Positions 12,760 to 25,570 of a stretch of DNA of 64,000 nt are shown piece after piece. This DNA is from Phallus indusiatus (Eukaryota; Basidiomycota; Agaricomycetes; Phallales; Phallaceae), in assembly GCA_027605045.1 (NCBI GenBank), contig JAQFWX010000021.1:248001-312000 (forward strand). Reading direction: 5' to 3'. Within the stretch, counting starts at the first letter, position 1. Each line of letters opens with the position of its first letter. The position numbers and the translations under genes were made by a program. The notes beneath the pieces are model-generated. The model had not been told where the DNA came from, made no database searches, and was given only the letters and a program-made list of their open reading frames with translations.

Positions 12760-15228
12760 CCGTTCTTCTTCTAATCTTCCTCTAGCAGAATTCCTACTAC
12801 TATTTCCTTCGGTGGTAGCGGGAAAGTCGAAAGTGGCTATAGGGTATGCAAGAACGAATTATAAGACGCGTGTGCACGCATGCACGTCACGCTGGATATG
12901 ATAGGATATCATCTTGGAGAACCTCGGACGGGGCCGGACATATAATACACGTGGTTGGGGCTAAAAATAGCGTAATGGCGTATTCTCCATCATACCGCGC
13001 ACAATCCCAGACAGATCGTTTGGACTTAGTCAATTCCACTCTTGCTATTAGTGCAAATGGATACGTGGTGTTCTTATGTCATTGTATACACTGCAAAACA
13101 AGGACCAGGTTTATTATGAGACTTGAATTACAATCATTGGTAGATAAGAGAGAAAACGAACTAAAACCCTTAATCTTGCAATGAGAGTGCCGTAAACCAA
13201 AGAAGAGAATCATAATTTCCAAAGAAAACTCCGTTTGTGAGAATAATGAGGAAAAGCATTCTGTGACTGTGATCTCTTTTCGGCTCGTGTTTCACCCCCG
13301 CCGCGCCGCTGGCAGGACACAAAAGAGGACAGATTTTCATGAGGGTCCCCATTACGATCGCTGCCATTCCATCTCGATTTGAAGTCTTTTGTGTATGTGT
13401 CCCTTTCTATTCTTTTCCCGGTCCGATTCGTGATTGTCCCGAAAATTTTCGACAAGATGACACGGTCCACCGCCAATGCTGAAAAAAAAAACCCTCTAGC
13501 CCTCAACGGCGACCCTGAACCTTGTCCTCTCTCCTTAAACTCGTCTCCCAATTTCTTCAAAACGTTTTCTTCGACATAACATGAGATTTGAATAGCGCTT
13601 GGGGTGGGTTGTCCTAAAAAGGGTTTGGATCTTCAGGTCATTCCTAATCGCTTCGGCACTGCTGAACGACAGGGAAAAACATGGCGAAGGGGTGCAAGTA
13701 CATCGTGCGTTGTCCAAAGTTTAATCATTCTCCTTCTTCTTTTTCTTCCTCTTGAGGGAACACATTGATGATTCCTCGTTCGTAGGTCTAGTTTATGAAT
13801 TGATTGCCAGCACAAAACCATACGCGAGAGAAAAGTGACCGTCGATGTCTGACTCGGTTCGGTGAGCTGCAGAGAAGAATGATCATAGGCTGTCAACATT
13901 CATACCGTCTGCGCTCAACAAGGAATTGTCTGTCTTATCTTATCGCGAGGTTAATGACGTGACTAGACCTCTTACGGTGAGAGATAGAGCTCTTCCAAAG
14001 TACAGCGACGTTCGTCTCCGGCACCTATCTTGTAAACTTCGTCATTGCTTCTTGCTTTTAGTGATTGATTGCAGCCGTTCCTTGTTTGTCTGAAGCTGAA
14101 GGAAAAATTCTTGTGATCGTGGCAGCATTTCTCTCCCTCTACACTGTTTTTCTTCTTTCCTTTCCCTTCCTTTCCCTCTCTTCCCTTCTGTTTCTTCGTT
14201 CACGTCTCTCTTCTCTCGAAACCACGTGCAGACCTTTTGTCGTGAAAAAAGAATTTCAATTTTGAAGAAGCACGTCGAGACTGTCCGCACTGGCATGCAC
14301 ACCCTTTAATTTGAAAGCTGGCGTTGCAATAACAGCTGGCAAGGCGCCGATCATGCATTGCATGGAAACCTTGACCTATTTTTTTCCCTTGTTATTTGCC
14401 TCATGCCGCAAAAGAAAACAACAAGGAAAGAAAAACAAGGCTAGATGCATAACAATGAGTCACTTGGCGACGAAGGTTTTTTTTTCTGGCGAGATCTGAA
14501 CAATTTGCGCCTCAAATTAACGCGTGTAACGAGCCGTGAACTTGGGCACTACACATTTTGGGAGATGCTTCTTGGCTGACGGAACGGAGAAGTTGGATGT
14601 TGTTGAACGTTGAACGCTGATGCATTTGATTACGCTCATAGAAAGCACAAACAAAACCAGAAGTTTGGATGTCGTTTCTTTACCGCCCAAATGATAAACC
14701 TGGTGCGTTGACTTGCTTCTTTTTTCTTTCTTCCTTGAGGCAAATACGAACTATTAAAATTGTTCTCCCTTTCGTGACATGAACGGAGGCCCCACCCTCT
14801 CGTCGGTTACAGTGACATTGTGATTGTCTTCATCGCGAAGGGACTTTCTTGTCGTGAGAGATCTTGCTGTCAGTCACTTTTTTCTTGTGATTCTTGCGTG
14901 TTTATTTTCATAGCTTTCACAATTTTTGTATCTTCTTCAGATCTTGAATCATGTTGTGTGCTATTTCGCTTCCGCGTTTTCTTGCGCGCGCGCGTCGTCT
15001 GCCGAACGTAATCGGGGCGTTCTTGTTGCCTGCCTCTGAAAAAATCTTCGTGCGCATGCCTTTATCGTTGCCAAGTTTACATTAAAAAAAACGAGTTTAA
15101 TAAGAAAAGGAAAAGATAAAAAACCGGGTGATCGAAACCAATAGAGGGTGATGGACAAAGAGCGAACGGTTTTTTGATTAAGAAATGAATAAGGTAACAA
15201 CCCTCTAACCTACCCGCAGGGACGCATT
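12760..15228. other. intergenic, no gene recognised
   Basis: Several short frames exist on both strands, none with splice-consistent continuation or a recognisable domain. Part of 12760-12850 (minus) is an in-frame extension of the membrane-protein gene. CT-rich tracts lie at 14130-14220. Confidence 0.4.
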
Positions 15229-18179
15229 TCAGGTCCTCGCAGCGACCAAAATGCTGTACAACCTTTGTGCAGTATCGAAACGTGAAAATCGCAGAGCAAA
15301 ACTCATCATCTCCGTCGTGTCTTCTTCGGAATCGGCGGCTATTATCCCATTCCTAATCAAAGAGGTATAGAAGCGACACAGCTATTTCACAACACAATAT
15401 GCTCCGTCAGAAAAAAAAAGAAGATTCCGTTTTTTTTGAAGTAGGTAAGGGCGCAACTTACATTACCAGTTGCAGTTGCCACGCGATCGTCATGCACGTT
15501 CCCTTCTTTCTCGTCCCGATCTACCCGTTCGATCCATCGTATACACCCGCTGATGAATGCGCCGAGAACTTCCGTTCGTATCAAAGTCGCAATCCTTTTC
15601 GAGTCGTCTTCGCTTTGTCCACTTTGATTCGGATTAGGCATCAAAAGCTTCCCGAGGACGCTGAACGACTGTAGAGTTGGTGGTAGTTCTGCCAAAGCCA
15701 CCAGATAACCTCTCATCGCATGTGGTCCTCCCAGAGGTGATGAAAGTGAGAAATCATCTGACGTCCCCGCAGTTCGAGATAACCCGCTCCCGTAATTGTT
15801 AATCAACTTGACCATCTTCGAAACCAGCGATAATGAATCCGCCGAGTCAGAGCCTAAGCCGGCGTTATTCTCCTCGTTCAAATGTACATTCTTCAACAGC
15901 TCCTCAATCTTCCGAGAGTCCTTGTCGTCTTGATTAAACAGGTAAAACAAAAGCTTCACGGCGATGTCTTGATTGTTCGCAACGAGAGACGGAATATCTT
16001 CAGGACGTAATATGCATATAGGACGCGTAAGCATCGACAAATGTGGGCCGAGTTTCTGTAAAAGAAGCATCACCGTTATAAGCGACCTATTGAATGACGA
16101 GCGAATGACGAAAAGATGTACCTTCTGTTCTTGTAAAGTGAGAACCCGTTCCCGCGCCATGAGATACAAAACAATGGCGTCCGTCAATTCATTACGCTCC
16201 CGTATTGCGTCCAGATCCGGTGTATTCCCCATCTGAGAATTGACTTCCTGGTGTTGAGATGATTGATCATGACTTGAAAAGGACGTTTCAGGATAACGAT
16301 TTTGGTTGTCAGGTTCCCGATCAGCAGCGACCTCATCTTCTATAGCTGAATGCCCCGATATCAAAGTGCGTTGAACTGGCTTCATATCCTTGTGAGTCGT
16401 CCCAGCAACATCCTGAGTGACGTTACGTAGACTGGTCGCGCTCATGAGAGGGGCCGCCCGAACACCTTGTTGTTCAGTAGGCGGCTGCGCTTGCGTAATC
16501 ACCGAAGAGCCTGCTGGGCGACGGTAAGAAGGAAAGGACGCAGTAGCGAATGGTGAAGCTAGCCTGGGAGCTAATAGCGAATGTTGACGATTGTCTTTAT
16601 CTTCTGTATTGTAAAGTAAGGAACCACGACCCGTCATATGCCCAGCAGAAGACGAAGTATGGTTCCCAACAATCCCGATATACGACGCCCGACTCTCCGC
16701 GCTGCGTTCAGAAGAAGGCTTACTAGGGGATGTAGAAGATGGTCGCCCAGAGCCGATAACGCCTGGATTACGAATGGGTTGCAGTGATTTGGGAGGTAGC
16801 GCTGGGCTTGTATGTCGATCATGAAGACGGGGTAACGGTGAGTGTTTCAAGTCATTTTTGGTAGAGAGAGGAATATCGGCAGGTGTTGACCACCTGTTGA
16901 CCTCCGGAATGCGAAAGGCTGACGCATCAACTTGGCGCGTAGATTCTTTGTTGGGTAAGGAGAAGGCTGATGAGTCAACGAAGGATAGAGGCGTTTGGAT
17001 TGACGATGACTCGAGAGTAGATGAGGCTGAGAATGACGAAGGACTCAGTTGTAATGGGTGTGTGATGGGCGATGGACGTGGTGACGGGCGTGAGGAGTTA
17101 GGAGCAACCATTGACTTGTGAGCCGTCGGCGGTGCAATGGCGTTAACACTGCCATAGCCTGATGCATGGCCTAAAGGGCGATAATTTACGGAAATAATAT
17201 TATCGGGTAAAAGGTTGTTGCCACCTGGAGAGGTGTGGATATGGGATATAGTAGGTTGGTGGGGTGATATTGTCGATGACAGTGGCGTTGGTATAGTACG
17301 GTAAGGATCATTGTGAGAGCTGCTTGCGAGCATAGGACTTGGTAGCGAATGGCGAGCATTGGAGAGTGTGCTGACGTGGTTGCCAGAGTTTCGCTGGTAT
17401 TTTTCTGGCATCCAAAAGTTGACATCAGCAAGAGTTGTGGCGGGATGCGGAGCCAACTACGACATATTGCGACTGGGTCAATGAAGCAGCCTTGAAAGAA
17501 CATTATTTGATTCACACCTCATCCCCTTCCCCTTTCAATAGTTTCCATAAAACTCGCTCAAAGGGAGACGCATCACCTTCTACCGGTGGAGAAAGAAAAG
17601 ACTAGAGTGGCGCCGGGATGAGAGATAAAGTGGGGAACGAAAGTTCGTAGTCACTCACCTCCTCGCGGGTGACACGATTAGTATGCCACTCTTCGAAACC
17701 GAATTGCGTCCTTTCTTGGTGCGCGTTGATATCTACAATTCACCTCATGAGCAATGCAAAAAGTATTACAAATATTGGCACGGACTTGTCTGGAAAAGTG
17801 CGTCGGAGGCCGGAAGGGATTGGATGCATTGTATTTTGTACAATTTGACGAGACGGTCGTAAAAAGGGTTTGGTGTATTGGTGAAATTGTAAATGGCGTA
17901 GAGAAGATACCCGGCAAGAATTCTCAATGAAATCTGGATCGTGATTGCAGGTAAAATAAATAATTAAGACTCCACGAAAAGAATATTATTTTTTCCCAAA
18001 CAAAAGGGTGCGCTTACTTTAATATCTCCGTTCTCCAACAAAGGGACTAAACCATTGGTGGCGAGAGAGAGCCGATCATTCTCGGACTTGAGAGAAGAAA
18101 CAAATTCGTGAGCGGAGTTGACACATGGAAAATTCGACCTTTTTTCAAGAAGGTTGTATAAACTTTCAAGACCGGACAT
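15229..18179 (-). CDS. CCR4-NOT complex subunit 11 (CNOT11-like)
   Basis: Seven exons join in phase: 18179-18018, 17933-17842, 17789-17744, 17601-17518, 17456-16122, 16055-15462 and 15381-15229, giving 821 aa. The 66-nt intron at 16056-16121 is a multiple of three with no stop, so it reads through if unspliced. The first ~130 residues are helical (GYLLYAIYNF, ASPFERVLWKLLKGEGDE), like the N-terminal CNOT11 domain. A Ser/Pro-rich disordered linker fills roughly residues 150-550. The C-terminal third carries the conserved CNOT11 block: PSLVANNQDIAVKLLFYL, then LPPTLQSFSVLGKLL, then FYTSLIRNGIIAADSEE, ending in ALRFSRFDTAQRLYSIL. In other eukaryotes this subunit docks on the NOT1 N-terminus of the deadenylase complex. 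The family call rests on pattern recognition of the C-terminal block. Confidence 0.88.
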
Positions 18180-18370
18180 TTCCTTCGTCAATCCAGACCA
18201 TGTAAAGTGAGCAGGGTCGGTGTCTTACAGCAGTGGTGCGGGAAGTCGTCAGCAAAATGTCACACAGTTGTGTCACTGTCACACACTTCCCCGTCTACGG
18301 TTCCATCCACAGCTTTTGCCGTAAATTGCTTCCGGATGCTGCTGTATTGCTGGCTGCTTGCGACGTCCTA
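18180..18370. promoter_or_regulatory. shared divergent promoter region
   Basis: Only 191 bp separate the start codons of the CNOT11-like gene (minus) and the next gene (plus), so the two probably share a bidirectional promoter. No clear TATA box is seen. A near-palindromic GTGTCACTGTCACAC element lies inside the region. Confidence 0.5.
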
Positions 18371-19240
18371 ATGTCATCTGCGAATGTATCTCTTGGCCAG
18401 AATCGGGCAAGAAGTAGAGGGCGCGGCAATCGGGGAAAGTACCTCAGAGCACGCGGCCGTCGTGGATTGGGTCGTGCGGCTGAATTTGCACCTCGGTTAT
18501 TATTAGAAGAGGATATCGGGGCTGGCGATCTGGATGTTGACGAAGACGACCAGGATGATGCAGGAAAATATGCGAAACGCGAGATTGTCGATAACACGGA
18601 GAAATACGGTGACCCCAGCGTTGAGCCTAACGGTAAGCTCCGAGAGCACTGAGAGTCGGAGCCGTAGCTGACTTGGTCTACAGTAGTGGAAGGCGAGCTG
18701 GAAGAGCCTGAACCTGAAGTCGATATCAGTGGATTTCTCGCGAAGCAGCGACTTAAAGACCCAGATCATGAACAGTTCTTGCCTCAAGACTCTGATGAAG
18801 ATGTCGATATATCCCTCTCAAAACTATCTGTCTCTGCTAGCACATCATTGAAGCCACGGAAGAACAATATCCAAACAATTGAATGGGATGCATCAATGGA
18901 AGAACTGCGTAAAGACAAGGAAGCCGCAGATGCTGTCCGAGGTTAGCTAGCTGTCTTTGATTGCATGAAGAATCGTTCTGATCAAGCCATTCTAGGCTTA
19001 AAGTCCCGGTTTCAAAGTACTCGATCACGCCCTGTTCGTTCACAACTCCGGCGTGGTACGAATAGTAAGCTGATTTAATTTGTTGTGTACTCGTGCTTCA
19101 ACGAAGTTTTTCAAGAAGCGACACGGGAAGTTGAAGATCTGCGTCATGAACCAAGCTCTACCAATGAAGGAATCACAGAGTCGCAACCCAGTACCGTCAA
19201 AGCTCAGATGGAAACCTTTCTTGACGATCTTCTGTCTTAA
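18371..19240 (+). CDS. conserved-looking acidic protein with RG-rich N-terminus
   Basis: Four exons (18371-18632, 18687-18941, 18996-19055, 19107-19240) give 236 aa with consistent phases. The start is the ATG just before an Arg/Gly-rich stretch (residues ~12-35, RSRGRGNRGKYLRARGRRG). It is followed by AAEFAPRLLLEED, an acidic segment, a second acidic patch around DSDEDVDIS, the motif TIEWDASMEELRKDKEAA, a basic helix and the C-terminus METFLDDLLS. The mix of RG repeats and acidic runs suggests a nuclear or RNA-associated protein, but I do not recognise the family. The acceptor of intron 1 is a CAGTAG tandem (18681-18686) that keeps frame either way and would add or drop one valine. The last acceptor (GAAG, 19106) is weak. 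Confidence 0.75.
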
Positions 19241-20710
19241 GTGCATGTCACTCTTGCATACGGCCGCAGCTCATCTTACCCGTCTCGTATTATAGACAAG
19301 GTGGTCATTTCGCTTCGATTCTGTTTAAGAATCTTTTTTAATAAAGAAGTTTTTATATTGTGCTATTTTCACGAAGTGACGAAAGGAAAGTTGTACATTA
19401 TAATCTCTGCCATAAGAAAAATACAAAAACGAATTCCGAGTTGTTAGGTTCAGGTTTTGAGTCGCAAATCAATTGCAAACTACAATAACATGGGATGCGA
19501 AGAAACGAATAAGGATATGATGATGATAAGATGTGGGTATTCGAAAGCATGTTGCATAGGAATTTCATCTCGAAAAGTCTGTCAAACTTCAGGTCAGGTC
19601 CGTTCACAGCCCGAGAGTAGTGCCCTCATACCTTTGAGAGATGTCATGAAATGGTGCAGACAGCAGGACCTTGTGAGTAATGTTCTTCATCAAGGGGACC
19701 ATTATCCTCTCCCACAGCTTGAAGTACTGCGAATAGTTTGAAGAAAATATCCATTTCCGGAGTAGATGTGTATGTTAGGGCGTAAAAGGAATGGTAAGTG
19801 AGCGTCAGAGGTCGACTAAAGCGACAATGTTGAGTGTTGAAGATGATATGGGGATGGTTTTTGGAACAATGTAAACCACGCTTTCATACATAGTGCTTTT
19901 ATAGCCCTGAGGTCAATGGTGGACAGAACAATGGTGTCCGCCTGCAGATAACGGGTCCGGATTACGTAACTAATGCCGGCTTGAGCGCTTGAACGGCAAT
20001 CTTCGTACCGATGATAATAAAACGAAATAGAGCAAAGTATCGATTATATCATGACCAATTGAGACATATATATTTGAATCTGAAAATATTAGCAGGATTG
20101 TGATGCATGATTTTTGATAATAATTGAGGAGGATTCAAAATCTTTAAACTCCGATTCAACAGTAGAAATAAGCATCCGGTCCATGACGTAATCCCTGTTT
20201 GGTAGGCAGGAAATATACCGCTCTCTATTGTCCTCTCCCTGCACTTGATTCTGTCATCTTAAGATGTGCCTTCTTCGCATGTTTCTTTTGGTTTTAAAAT
20301 AGATTTGGCTCCCATGAATGCTGCATTGTTGACTGCGACTCTCAATGGGGTTTAGTCATGACGCAGACAAAAGGCTCTCATTTTCAATGTCAGGGGACCT
20401 TTTGTCTATCCTTATAGAGTCTGCCACGCCGGGCGATTGCATTGACATATTTAAAGATCGAAGTGATAAAGTCCGAAAAAGTTTTACCGGAAGCAACAAA
20501 AGGTGTCTATTGTTTTAGAGTTCCGGGAGTTAATCAGTATTCTGAGCAATTGTTTTTTTAAAAGTTTCGTTTTTATTAGCTGGCATCAAGTCAATGTCAA
20601 GTACAATGGGAAATACAAATTCTTGAAGTATAACGGTTTGGACGCATGCGTCCAAAGAGCTGGTGATAAGGAATGACTATAGTAAAACAGAGGAATTGAA
20701 AACAGAGACC
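19241..20710. other. flank of the receptor locus, no gene recognised
   Basis: AT-rich sequence. I searched both strands for short frames ending in Cys plus three residues and a stop (pheromone-like) and found none with an upstream ATG. The frame at 19457-19741 has no coding character I can support. Confidence 0.4.
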
Positions 20711-22407
20711 CTAAACAGGTGATTGATTATGTTCATGAATGGTATCACTACACTCCGAATCTACTGCGTTGGAGTGTGTATTTGAAAAAGCAGGTGGTGA
20801 TATGGCTTGGTCGGATCGCCAAGTAAACCGTCTTGAATATGGAATGGGTTCCGACACAGATAACCCCAAGTTTGAACAGGACGACGAACGACGAGCTGAG
20901 GGAGGAGAGTGACATGAAATGTCGCTGAGAACACCGGCCGGAGTTCCCGAAGTCATCGCGTTTACACTGGGTATCGGTAAGGCCGGAGGATACGAAAGGG
21001 TACCTTCGAATCTTGGTTCAATATATATTGAGCTACGAGATCTTCCGTCAAAGGATTGACCGGTCGAACTTCGCAAAGAAGACTTTGTCGGGCTGTGTTT
21101 ACTCTCCTGGGTGGAGTCATCGTTAAGTTGCGAGGAGGGAATAGACAGATGTATACGTCTGGTAGTTGAGAGATCGGATAGTATTAGCGAAAGAAATATG
21201 ATTCTAGAAATGGATTATTTACCTCTGACTCATAGAAGATAACGGAGATGATTTTGAATGACTGCTTAATTTCTGACGAAGAATCGTACGCCTGAACCAG
21301 CTGAAAGCAGCATGGTAGTCCGCAATGGCTTCGCGTCCGGTACCAAAAACAAGGAAAACCAAAAAGCACGACACAGGTATAATCCACCAAATGAAGTTAT
21401 TGGCATCGATAAACGACTGAGGGAGAAGGATGTAGGGAAATGGCTGTACGCGAGAAAAGTTCGAATGTACATCATCCCAACTTGTCCAAGGCCGCAACGG
21501 AATAGTTAAGTTAGACCATAAAATCCAGATGTTGGTTCCCAAATCCCAAACCATCTCAACTAGGGCCAAAAGCATTAATCTGAAGTAACGGTGGGGACTA
21601 ATAGAAGAAGTGTTCTGTAAATGTGTGGAAAAAGAAATTCTATGGCGGAGGAAGTGACGCAGGGCTAATGCTATGGGTGTTTGTCAGGGTATAATTTATA
21701 GCGAAAAAAAAAAGAAACAATAAAGGCTAACCAGCAAAAATGAAAGAGGTACACGCAAAAACAAGCGGAGGAACCCAAAGAATGAAAACAGCGGGTAAAG
21801 AGACATAAATGTTGGGTGCACATCCTTGGTCTTGGTAAATGTCAAAACGATGTCCTTGAACGATATAATCTAAAACCGTCTGAGTTAGAAGGATCTTCTC
21901 TCGTTGGAGACAACCACTTACGAAGGGCCATGAAAATTAAAGGTACAACAAAACACATGACAAATTCGAAAATCTGCCGACGACGCTTGTCTTTCGGACC
22001 AGAACTAGTTGCACGGGAAGAAGCAATACTCTCGAGATGAATCATAAGGCATAAGGCAGAGGCGGGTACAGCGAAAGAGAATCCGATAACAATTTTGGTA
22101 GCTTCACGGGATAGTTAATAATTGATAATGGTAGATTAGATTATACACAAAGCTTACTTATATCGCACCAAACGAGTAGTTTAATCTCAACGTTATCGGC
22201 CCATGCTATTGAATCGACGCCACGAATGATACTGAGAACAACTAGCCACAGTATCAAAGATATGGTTGCAACATTACGTGCCTAAAGGAGGAATTCAGAT
22301 TGATGATAGAGAGAAAAATCCGCACGCACACGAAAATGAGATGGAGCGCTACAAAGTAAAAGAAAGACTGATAAGAAGGAAACGATAGGATACTCTGGAT
22401 GAAGCAT
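20711..22407 (-). CDS. STE3-type pheromone receptor (first copy)
   Basis: Six exons (22407-22330, 22281-22158, 22101-21922, 21869-21732, 21670-21223, 21158-20711) give 471 aa, all phases matching. The N-terminus (MLHPEYPIVSFLSVFLL) is typical of fungal STE3 a-factor-like receptors. Seven hydrophobic segments follow, with family landmarks: ARNVATISLILWL in helix 2, WCDI closing exon 2, basic KDKRRRQ loop, VQGHRFDIYQDQGC before helix 5, WDDVHSNFSRVQPFP, and WWIIPVSCFLVFLVFG in helix 7. The cytoplasmic tail is long (about 170 residues), Ser/Pro-rich, as usual for G-protein-coupled mating receptors. It would sense a farnesylated pheromone of another mating type and signal through a heterotrimeric G protein to a MAPK cascade. 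It is tandem with a second receptor and near a pheromone precursor gene. Confidence 0.93.
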
Positions 22408-23512
22408 GTCCGGAAAATGGGTTGGGACAGCAGTCACAGTGGAAATGATTGCAGCGAAGGGGGTATGCGGAAACAAACGTAGGCCTCGGTCTGTCGAAGG
22501 AACTTAAATAAAGATCGACACTGATGCATTGAACAGGCTGGACAATTTAAAGGAGTTAATATGCATTGTTCTATGGACATCCGACTTGAGCATAAAAGAC
22601 TTTAAACCCCGACGTATTACATAAACGTCCAGCTAACCGAGAGGAGGACGCCATTGTTCGTTCGACGAACAAAACTTCGTCTCACGTGTCTCTTTTACGA
22701 AATACGCATTAACATCCCAGATTGTAGTAAAGAGACGTAACTTCATATAAACCGATAAGGGTGGACTGTGGATTTATATCGAGCAGGTCACGGGTAGTAT
22801 ATTGGTGCGATGGTTTTGTAATTAAAAGGAAATGCGTAGGCTGAGGCGAACAAGTGGTAAAAAATCTACTGCAGCTTTGGATGATCGTGTTATAGTTATT
22901 TAGAACTGATGAGATGTGGATCGTTTGCCCGTGTTTTGTTGGAGTCGTTTTTCCCAGTACCGGTGCGAGTAATTATGTATTAGTAAAGAATCTCAGATTC
23001 GAGAACAGACTCAGTGTTTTATTTTCATATTTAATATCTTCTTCTATGGTGTTTCTTTGAGATCATAGCTTTGTAGACTTTCGTGCACGTTGTTAAATCC
23101 CTTGCCTCCCGTTGGTGACGCGGTGACGGTCGCATTAACGATCTTGATATATTTCAACCAGTTCAACTCAATTATGAAAACGAACCGATTTGAACTTTTC
23201 ATGTCAGGCTTTCTGTACGAATCAGATCCTAGCATGCATTACGTACGTCTGCATGAGACACATATTTCATTTCTATCACTTGTAAGAAATGAGAACACTC
23301 CTACGCCCGAACTGGGTTTGATACGTTTATATTGTGGATAGTTGAACTGTTTGCTAAGAAGGCGTGTATAATACAAATCATGCGTTATTTATTACATGGC
23401 GATGTCAATTTTAACAATAGGAATGAACGAATAAACGGTACACGAATATGCGACAAAAATGAGCGATAAATGAATAACCTAAGCTGTTGTGAGGATGAAG
23501 AGACGAAGGATA
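22408..23512. other. spacer between the two receptor genes
   Basis: About 1.1 kb between the tandem receptor genes. I scanned all frames for Cys-aliphatic-aliphatic-X-stop ends. The few formal matches (near 22870, 22993 and 23238) have an upstream stop or no Met-Asp start, so I see no pheromone g<br>ene here. No other gene is recognised. Confidence 0.4.
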
Positions 23513-24958
23513 TCAAAGAGTGTAAGATGAGAACGGCCGAGAGTTTCTAGAAAAATGCGCGGGCAAGGGTGAGACAACATGAGAAATTGGGATGAATTTC
23601 ATTGAGTCCACAGAAGTATGGGTGGAAGACGATTCGACCATATCAAAGCTATCCAAGGTTTCTTCGGCGTCCCATGGTTTTGTTTGGGGAACAGTTGGAG
23701 TCGAATTAGCGTCCACTATAACTTGACGGGAACGTGTTATCCTTCTAAAAGGCGAATCAGCTTAGAACTCAAGTTGTCGGGTGCGTGGGCTTACATATGT
23801 GTAGGAAGAACGTGTTTTTGTGTGTGAAACCAGCCAGCCAGGACATGGATTCTACGTTTGAACCAAGTCCAGACAGCAGTATAATCGGAAATGGCTTCTT
23901 GGGTAAACCCAAAGAGCACAATGAATAATAATGATCCAACCGGCGGGACCCACCATACGAATAGGAAGACCTTCCAGGTCGTTGGGGGTATAAGAATAAA
24001 GGGGAAAAGTCGAATCCTCGAGAAATCAAAATGAACAAAATTCCAGTTGACGTACGGCTGGACGCCATTTTGAATATTGAAGTAAAGAACAAATAAATTG
24101 GCCGCGGAATTGAAGAAAATATCGCTGAGAGTGAATAGTAACAGGCGGAAATAACGTGCGGGAGTCATCACGGAGTTGGAGTTACGGAGCATGGAGACGA
24201 ACTCGATACGTCTCCTAAGAAAGTGGTGAATAGCAGCCACTAGAGAAAGAGATAAATAAACACCAGAAGCTGTTGTCTGACCTAATACTTACAAGAATAA
24301 ATCATAGAGGTTAGGGAAATTAAGACCGGGGGAATCAATATGCAGATGATGGAAGGTATAGAGACATATGTCGTCGGACTACAGCCGATATCTTCGACAA
24401 TATCAAACCGATGGCCTTGAAAAACATAGTCTGTAAAAGGCAATCAACGAATGAAGACGAAGAAATTAAAAAGCTACAGACGCAAGGCCATAAACGGTAA
24501 AGGTACTCCGAAGCACAAAATAGCTTCTACAATCTTGCGTTTGCGCTTATCGGCTTCGGTGAACGTGGCGTGTCTGTTAGAAGAGATCCTTTCCAGCTGA
24601 CTGGAGACACACAAGACAGAAAGTGGTACGGCAACAGTGAAGCCAACAAGGATGCTTGTAGCTAAAGAATGTTAGAGACGAGGTAACGTGGTTTATTCTT
24701 GACATACTTATATCACACCAGACTTCAAGTCTGATAGAGACGTTACCAGCCCATACGATCGAGTTTACACCGTGAATGATATTGGCAGCGGCGAGCCAAA
24801 AAATGAGACTAATCAAGCTAATGCTCTGAGCCTAAAAAGCGGATAAATGATATGAACCTGAAAAAAAATTGAGAACATACCCTGATATGTGAAGGTAAAG
24901 AACACAAGAGTAAAAAAACGACAAGGAAGGAGACGATTGGGAACTCTAGGTGTTGCAT
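23513..24958 (-). CDS. STE3-type pheromone receptor (second copy)
   Basis: Six exons (24958-24881, 24831-24708, 24661-24482, 24430-24293, 24239-23795, 23744-23513) give 398 aa with consistent phases. The start MQHLEFPIVSFLVVFLL aligns with the first copy. Landmarks include LIFWLAAANIIHGVNSIVWA, a WCDI exon end, KRKRKIVEAIL, YVFQGHRFDIVEDIGC, NWNFVHFDFSRIRLFP and WWVPPVGSLLFIVLFG. Exons 1-4 have exactly the same lengths as in the first copy (78, 124, 180, 138 nt), and the fifth differs by three. The cytoplasmic tail is about 70 residues shorter than in the first copy. The role is a mating-pheromone GPCR as for its neighbour. Substantial divergence between the copies suggests different ligand specificities or one non-mating paralogue; the sequence cannot decide which. 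Confidence 0.93.
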
Positions 24959-25411
24959 TGGAACAATATGAAAGACAGGCAAGCAAAAACAACGGATTTG
25001 CAGGAAACGCGGACCATGACGTTCATCTTTTGCGTATTATATGTGGTCGCGAAAAGCTCTTTGTCCATCCCGCATTGTCCAATATTGAGTGTCCGCATTG
25101 TCTGAATTCAGACTCCGCGCGCTTCAGGTCCATCTCAAAGTCCGAAAGACTGGCGGCAACTCGGCGGATCGGCACGCCAGGAGCTTCAAAGATGTTCGGT
25201 AGAAAAATTACAAGATCCCAAGCATTGTTCTGAGTATCAAGCTTACATTCGCTTACAGATTACCAACTTGATATACTCCCTGAATGTGAGAAATACGGAT
25301 GCTGAACCCAAAAGTAGACAATGGCACGGCATATCGCAACCTAGCCATTGTTCGTCCACTCATTGTCCTTTCCACGTGGATTAAATACACTGAACAATGC
25401 AAGAGATTTTG

Positions 25412-25420
25412 TATATAAAA
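25412..25420 (+). promoter_or_regulatory. TATA-like box upstream of pheromone gene
   Basis: TATATAAAA lies about 150 bp before the pheromone precursor ATG, with a CT-rich stretch between the two. It would suit a short, highly expressed transcript. Assignment is by motif only. Confidence 0.4.
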
Positions 25421-25570
25421 CCTATCTCCTATATCGGGTTTTTCATTGAACATTCCCCAACTTTAAGCATCACCACATACCTTCGACCATTCTTTTAACT
25501 TGTCTCAATATTCACTGTATCGAAAGCGACCTTTCATTTCTTTCACCTGCACCTTCAACCCAAATACTTC

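Noticed and set aside
15387..17456. 689-codon frame as an intact single-exon gene
   Set aside because: It starts at a TTG next to an acceptor, runs through a 66-nt in-frame intron and ends beyond a donor. The seven-exon CNOT11-like model fits the family better.
24942..25073. minus-strand Met-Asp frame ending in Cys-Asn-Thr
   Set aside because: Only two residues follow the cysteine. The region overlaps exon 1 of the second STE3 gene in another frame.
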